A DNA stretch of 64,000 nucleotides from Chrysomallon squamiferum (lineage: Eukaryota > Mollusca > Gastropoda > Neomphalida > Peltospiridae), in NCBI GenBank assembly GCA_012295275.1, contig CM022677.1, positions 14,921,943-14,985,942 of the forward strand. Direction: 5' to 3'. Below the pieces are notes generated by a model that was given only the letters and a program-made list of their open reading frames with translations, did no database searches and was not told the origin of the DNA. The translations under genes were made by a program, and so were the position numbers. How positions within the stretch are numbered: the stretch's first letter is position 1; every line of letters begins with the position of its first letter. This document shows positions 57,701 to 64,000 of the stretch, in pieces.

Positions 57701-60349
57701 CTAAATCATAGTATAACCTTTTATTATTATCATTTTTCTATCTTTTTGTTTTGATGACGCTTCTAAATTTAGTAACAATTATTATGATAGTTACTTAGTA
57801 AACAGTATACGACACAACGCAAATTATCATTTATGTTTAGATATTATAGATAAACACACAAACACATACAGACACACATATATAGAGCACACACAGATAT
57901 AGATTCATACACGCCTACATATAAGTATATATACATATGTCGACTGTACAAATCTACAGATATCAAGACATACACATATAGATAGATAAAAAGCCACGCA
58001 TAACTATAGACACACACATACATACACATACACTGGTACATGGGTGTAGATAAAGATAGAAATAGGTACACATTGATAAACAACTACAGACAATAGACTC
58101 TCTTTGAAAAAACCTACACATAATGATAGAAACAGATATAGATTGATAAACACTTACAGATAGCAATATAGAAGGTACAGATTGAGATATATGTATAGAA
58201 AGCGAAGACACACATATAGAAAGATACACACCTATAGGTAACGATAGATACACAATATGGATTAGGAGACAGCTGCAGATAACGAAGACCCATAATGATA
58301 AATACATTTATAGATTAAGACACACTTGTAGATAATGATAGATACAGACATATACTGATACAGTTACAGATAACCATAGATTCACATATAATTGATACAC
58401 TCCCGCAGATAAAGACAGATACACATATATATTAATAAACACCTGTATATATAAGATAGATATAGATATAGACCGATACACTCCTATGGATAATGATAGT
58501 ATTCACACCTACAGGTAACAGTATATAGAAATTAGATTAAGATATATATGTAGAGTTAAACCTACCTTTAGATAACAATAGATGCAGATATAGATTGACA
58601 CACACCTAAATATAACGATAGATACAGATACAGATTAAAACATATCTAAAATTAACGATATATATATGTATATATTAATAAACACCTAAAGATAAAAATA
58701 CATACAGATATAGATAAATACACACTTACATGTAATGATAAATACATATATAGATTAACACACACCTAGATACAGATATAGAAAAAGATAATGACAGATA
58801 CAGATAAAGATCAGTACACACCTAACGAAAGCGATAGATACAAATATAGAAAAAGAAAATAATAGATAGAGATACAGAAAACGACAGATACAGGTATAGA
58901 TCAAAACGCAACCAAAGATAAACGATACATTCAGAGATAGATTAATTCACACCTATAGCTGCCAGCAGAAACAGATACAGATTAACAGACACATACAGAT
59001 AAATATATATAGAGATATCGATAATACACACGTAATGATAACGATAGACAGAAATAAAGATTAATACACCTCTATAGGTCACGATAGATACAGGTATAGA
59101 TCAATACACACATAACGATAACTATAGACACAGTGATAGACTAATACACACCAGTAACTAACACAGACAGAAACAGATATAGATTAACACAGACCTGTAG
59201 ATGACGATATATACAGGTATAGATTAATACACACTTATGGATAAAGATACATACAGATATAGATAACAGACATCTATAGATAACGAGTGAAACAGATATA
59301 GATTAATAAAAACCTATAGATAATGAGATATACTAATATAGATTAATACACACCTACAGATAACGTCATGTACAGATATAGATTAATAAACACCTACAGA
59401 TAACCAGATAAAGATTAACACCTATATAGATCACGATTGCTACACGTACAGACTAATACTCTCCACATAGACAACGATAGAAACAGAAATAGATCAATAC
59501 ACACCTAAAGATAACAAGAGATACAGATATAGAGTAATATACACCTAAAGATAAAGATACATACAGATATAAATTAATACACACCTAAAGATAAAGATAT
59601 ATACAGATATAAATTAATACATACCTGAAGATAAAAAGGGATACAGATATAGATAAAGATAAAAAAAAGAGATTTAGATAAAGACAACAATAGATACAGT
59701 TATAGATTAATACACACCTATAGTAACAATAGATAGAGATTTCGCACTAATACAAAGGTATATATCACGACTAAAACATATATAGATTAATAGACGCCTC
59801 TGGAAAACGATAGATATAGATATAGATATAGATTAATACACACCTATAGATAACGATAGAAACATACCTGCTTTAATATACAGATACAGATAACGATACA
59901 TGCAGATATAGATTAATAACTATCTATATATAACGATAGATGCAGATACAGATTAGTACACACCTAACGATAACTGTAGAAGTAGATATAGACTAATAGA
60001 CACCAATATATAACGATAGATATCTGGAAAATGATAGATACAGACATAAATTAATACACACCTACAGATAAGGATGCATACAGTTATAGATTAAAACACA
60101 CCTAAAGATAAAGATAGATTCAGATATGCATTAATACACACCTAAAATAATGCTAGATACAAATATGACTAATACACACCTAAAGATAAAGAAAGATACA
60201 GATACAGATAAAGATAACATGAGATTAATACGCACCTGTAGAGAAGGAGAAACGCAAATACATACTAATGCACATGAAACGATAAATAAAGATAGAGATA
60301 TAGATTAATACACATCAATGACAGAAACAGATATAGATTGATGAACACT

Positions 60350-61405
60350 TACACATAATGATATATGTAGATATAGATGGATACACACTCACATATAATG
60401 ATAGATACAGATGTAGATTGATACACACTTACATATAATGATAGGAACAGATGTAGATTGATACACACTTACATATAATGATAGATACAGATGTAGATTG
60501 ATACACACTTACATATAATGATAGATACAGATGTAGATTCATACACACTTACATATAATGATAGATACAGATGTAGATTGATGCACACTTACATATAATG
60601 ATAGGAACAGATGTAGATTGATACACACTTACATATAATGATAGATACAGATGTAGATTGATACACACTTACATATAATGATAGATACAGATGTAGATTG
60701 ATGCACACTTACACATAATGATAGATACATATGTAGATTGATATACACTTACATATAATGATAGATGCAGATGTAGATTGATACACACTTACATATAATG
60801 ATAGATACAGATGTAGATTGATGCACACTTACACATAATGATAGATGCAGATGTAGATTGATACCACTTACATATAATGATAGATACAGATGTTGATTAA
60901 TATACACTTACATATAATGATAGATGCAGATGTAGATTGATACACACTTACATATAATGATAGATACAGATATAGATTGATACCACTTACATATAATGAT
61001 AGATACAGATATAGATTGATACACACTTACATATAATGATAGATACAGATGTAGATTGATACCACTTACATATAATGATAGATACAGATATAGATTGATG
61101 CACACTTACATATAATGATAGATACAGATATAGATTGATACACACTTACATATAATGATAGATACAGATATAGATTGATGCACACTTACATATAATGATA
61201 GATACAGATGTAGATTGATACACACTTACATATAATGATAGATACAGATATAGATTGATGCACACTTACATATAATGATAGATACAGATATAGATTGATA
61301 CACACTTACATATAATGATAGATACAGATATAGATTGATGCACACTTACATATAATGATAGATACAGATATAGATTGATGCACACTTACATATAATGATA
61401 GCTGC
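60350..61405. repeat. 40-bp minisatellite core (about 26 copies)
   Basis: The unit is ACATATAATGATAGATACAG then ATGTAGATTGATACACACTT, exactly 40 bp, with a few 39-bp copies. Point variants (GGAACAG, GATGCAC, GATATAG) recur. Near the right end units with GATGCAC and GATACAC alternate, forming an 80-bp higher-order repeat. Confidence 0.95.
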
Positions 61406-61833
61406 AGATATAGATTAATACACATCTAAAGACAACGATAGATATTTTAGATTAATCCACAACTATAGATAACAACAGAGATAGATATAGATGATGCACA
61501 CCTACAAATAATGATAGATAAGATATGGATTTATAAACAGGTACAGATATTCAGACAGAGACTGATAAACACATACACATAATGATAGATACAGATACAG
61601 GTTGATACGTACGTACAGATAACGGATTAATACATACTTAGAGATAAAGACTGATACACACTTAGAGATAAAGATGAAGACTGATATAGATTGATACATA
61701 CCCAAAGATCACGATAGATACAGATATAGATTAATATACACCTTCAGATAACGAAGAAACATGTACAGATTGAGACAGATCCTCAGATAATGATAAACAC
61801 AGGCATAGACTGATAAACAGGTACAAAAAACGG

Positions 61834-61837
<4 letters not shown>

Positions 61838-61889
<52 letters not shown>
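61838..61889. repeat. (TA)n microsatellite
   Basis: About 25 TA units within the minisatellite field. Confidence 0.95.
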
Positions 61890-61890
<1 letters not shown>

Positions 61891-62464
61891 AAAAACTGAT
61901 ACATATTAAGAGATAAAAATAGATATAGTTTGATGCACACCTACATATAAAAATAGATACAGATGTAGATAAACACACATGTAACGAAGACACATATTTT
62001 GATTCAGAGCTACATATAAGGATAACCATATAGAGAGATTTATAAATTAGATATAGATAACTATATATACTACAGCCAGACATTGATTCACTCTTTCAGA
62101 AAGCGAGAAGTATAGTTTGTTACACACAAAGACATAACAATAGGCATATAGCTAAAAACACGTGGATTCCTACATGTCTACATGTAACTACAGATACAAA
62201 CATGGACTGATACGTACCTAGATAAATATTTTATATCAGACAAACAACTGAGAAACAAACATGCACTGGAAGATAAATGCATACAATGTTTCTGTCACAC
62301 AGTCAATAATAGCTGCCTACAGACAAAAGAGATACGCACTCACATCCATAGATACTTACAGACATCGCCAGATACCTACAGAAAACAATGGATATAGAGC
62401 TGTATTGATAAGTGTTTACTTATAACAATATATACACAAATCTTAATACGGATATACAGCGATC

Positions 62465-62673
<209 letters not shown>

Positions 62674-62689
62674 TATACATATATCACTT

Positions 62690-63650
62690 AGTTTAATAAT
62701 AAAAGAATAATAATAATACGGATTGTTATTTGCTATGTGTTGTATACTGTTTTAATTCAAAGTAAATTTTAGATGATTGCTCACCATTGTTTTAATAAAT
62801 TGTACCTAAAATGCAGCGACACGGAGTCACCTGGTGAGTGATGACACCCCCACCTCGTAGTGGCTAATACGGTAATTTGTACTTGAAAATGGATTACCGG
62901 GGGACTGTTCACCATAGGTACAAAATACCAGTTTTAATTTTTATTAAATATTGTTATTTCATGGTTATTTAAAACTGTGATTTTAAAATGTACATAAATA
63001 CACAAACACACACGCATACATACAGCAGATAAACATACATACATACACGAACATACATATATACAACACCTATATACACAGAACGAGGGGCATACATACC
63101 TATACTAATAAACACACAGTCGGATAAACACAGGTTTACATACATGTGCACTTATGCACAGTAACACATACATACTGGTCACACATATACATGTACACGA
63201 ATACAGATATACAAACTCCCACACCAACACACAGATACACACACATCCACTCATCCAAACATCAGATTATTTTGTTTAGTGTCAAACTGTGTAAAACATG
63301 ATTTAATTACAAAAACAACTGCAGCGTACAGGTAGTGCAGTAATAAGGCAGAGAAAATAAAAATGTTGTTTGTAAAAGTATTACATGGTATTTCAGTGAT
63401 TTTTCTTTTCTTCTTTTTTTTTTTTATTTTATTTTATTTTTATTTATTTATTTATTTATTTTTTTGCTCGAAGTAATCATTCTGTGAAGAGACGGATCCA
63501 AACTACTTAAAATACTTTAATTAATAATTTTGATATTTGAAATTTATTTTCAAACACTGGTGATGCGTAAAATAGTTTTAATATCTCTGGTTATTTAACT
63601 TTATTTATATGTGGAATAAACAATGTAGAAACTGAAGTTATCTGTTATAC
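62690..63650. other. Spacer, no gene seen
   Basis: A short GC-richer stretch at 62815-62925 (GACACCCCCACCTCGTAGTG) may be a repeat-element fragment. TACA/CACA tracts lie at 62990-63250. Confidence 0.5.
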
Positions 63651-63652
63651 GT

Positions 63653-63750
<98 letters not shown>
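63653..63750. repeat. (GA)n microsatellite
   Basis: About 48 GA units. The remaining sequence to 64000 is triplet-rich with no gene. Confidence 0.97.
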
Positions 63751-63751
<1 letters not shown>

Positions 63752-64000
63752 TTTGTATGATTACAGTCTGAAGAATTTTAACAAAATGTTTATTTATTTC
63801 TCCATTCGTTCTTTTATTCTAAACTTTGTAACATCAACAACAACTACATCACAGAAGGAAAAAGAAAAAGAAGAATACCACCAGCAACAGCAACACAGTA
63901 ATGATGATGATTATCATGATGATGATTATAATCGTAATAACACAAAAATAACATCAGCAACATCAACAACAACAATAATAACTACAGTAATAGTAATAGT

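Larger units (their letters stand above)
57850..62250. repeat. Degenerate GATA/AGATA minisatellite field
   Basis: About 4.4 kb built from AGATAxAGATTAATACACAC, CTA and AGATAACGATAG-like words, strongly diverged at the flanks. It is purine-rich on the plus strand, with no coding signal. The homogeneous core is annotated separately. Confidence 0.85.

Overview
This 64 kb window is eukaryotic, intron-rich and AT-rich. It is packed with microsatellites: (TG)n, (GA)n/(TC)n, (TAA)n and (TACA)n. It also holds two large minisatellites and one 200-base assembly gap (18052-18251). Nothing in it is bacterial. The gene content (WSC plus C-type-lectin ectodomains with tyrosine-rich tails) and the repeat style suggest a lophotrochozoan invertebrate, most likely a mollusc. 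That assignment is inference.

The main content is a tandem family of related single-pass receptor genes, broken in different ways. Full-length copies share one exon plan: (1) signal peptide, 67 nt; (2) a C-type-lectin-like half domain, 225 nt; (3+4) a WSC domain split over two exons; (5) a short Cys module with a CGY[VI] motif; (6+7) a complete CTLD split over two exons; (8) a Thr/Ser/Pro stalk, sometimes internally repeated; (9) a transmembrane exon, 76 nt; (10) one long cytoplasmic exon made of tandem ~26-27 residue units carrying YxxL and DYD[TS] motifs. Nearly all boundaries are phase 1, so modules can be gained or lost without breaking the frame.

Layout: copy A (+, 1054-5447, 5' end outside or lost); a ~70-bp minisatellite (7130-10905); a decayed multi-exon IRAG/LRMP(JAW1)-like pseudogene (-, about 12025-16370); the gap; copy B (-, 18561-24151); a transposon-like insertion (25.6-26.5 kb); inverted fragment C' (-, 27533-29090) head to head with 5'-truncated copy C (+, 29464-31522); copy D (-, 34440-40208); copy E (-, 45572-50783) without its own signal exon; fragment F (-, 52939-53829), which is promoter, signal exon and a stub of exon 2; a lone TM exon G (-, 56483-56558); a promoter-like or solo-LTR-like segment (57.2-57.7 kb); and a 40-bp minisatellite field (57.85-62.25 kb).

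The flanking DNA is duplicated along with the genes: upstream blocks at 24.83, 41.38, 51.3 and 54.42 kb, and downstream blocks at 18.46 and 34.33 kb. The cluster therefore grew by segmental duplication and is being eroded. No copy reads cleanly from signal peptide to tail end. Lesions include in-frame stops (B, C, D, E, G), frameshifts (A, B, D), a lost donor (A), lost exons (C, C', E, F) and breakpoints inside microsatellites. If expressed, the proteins would be surface or secreted glycan-binding receptors whose tails could recruit SH2 proteins; this is inferred from motifs only. Most remaining long open frames are translated microsatellites and are not genes.
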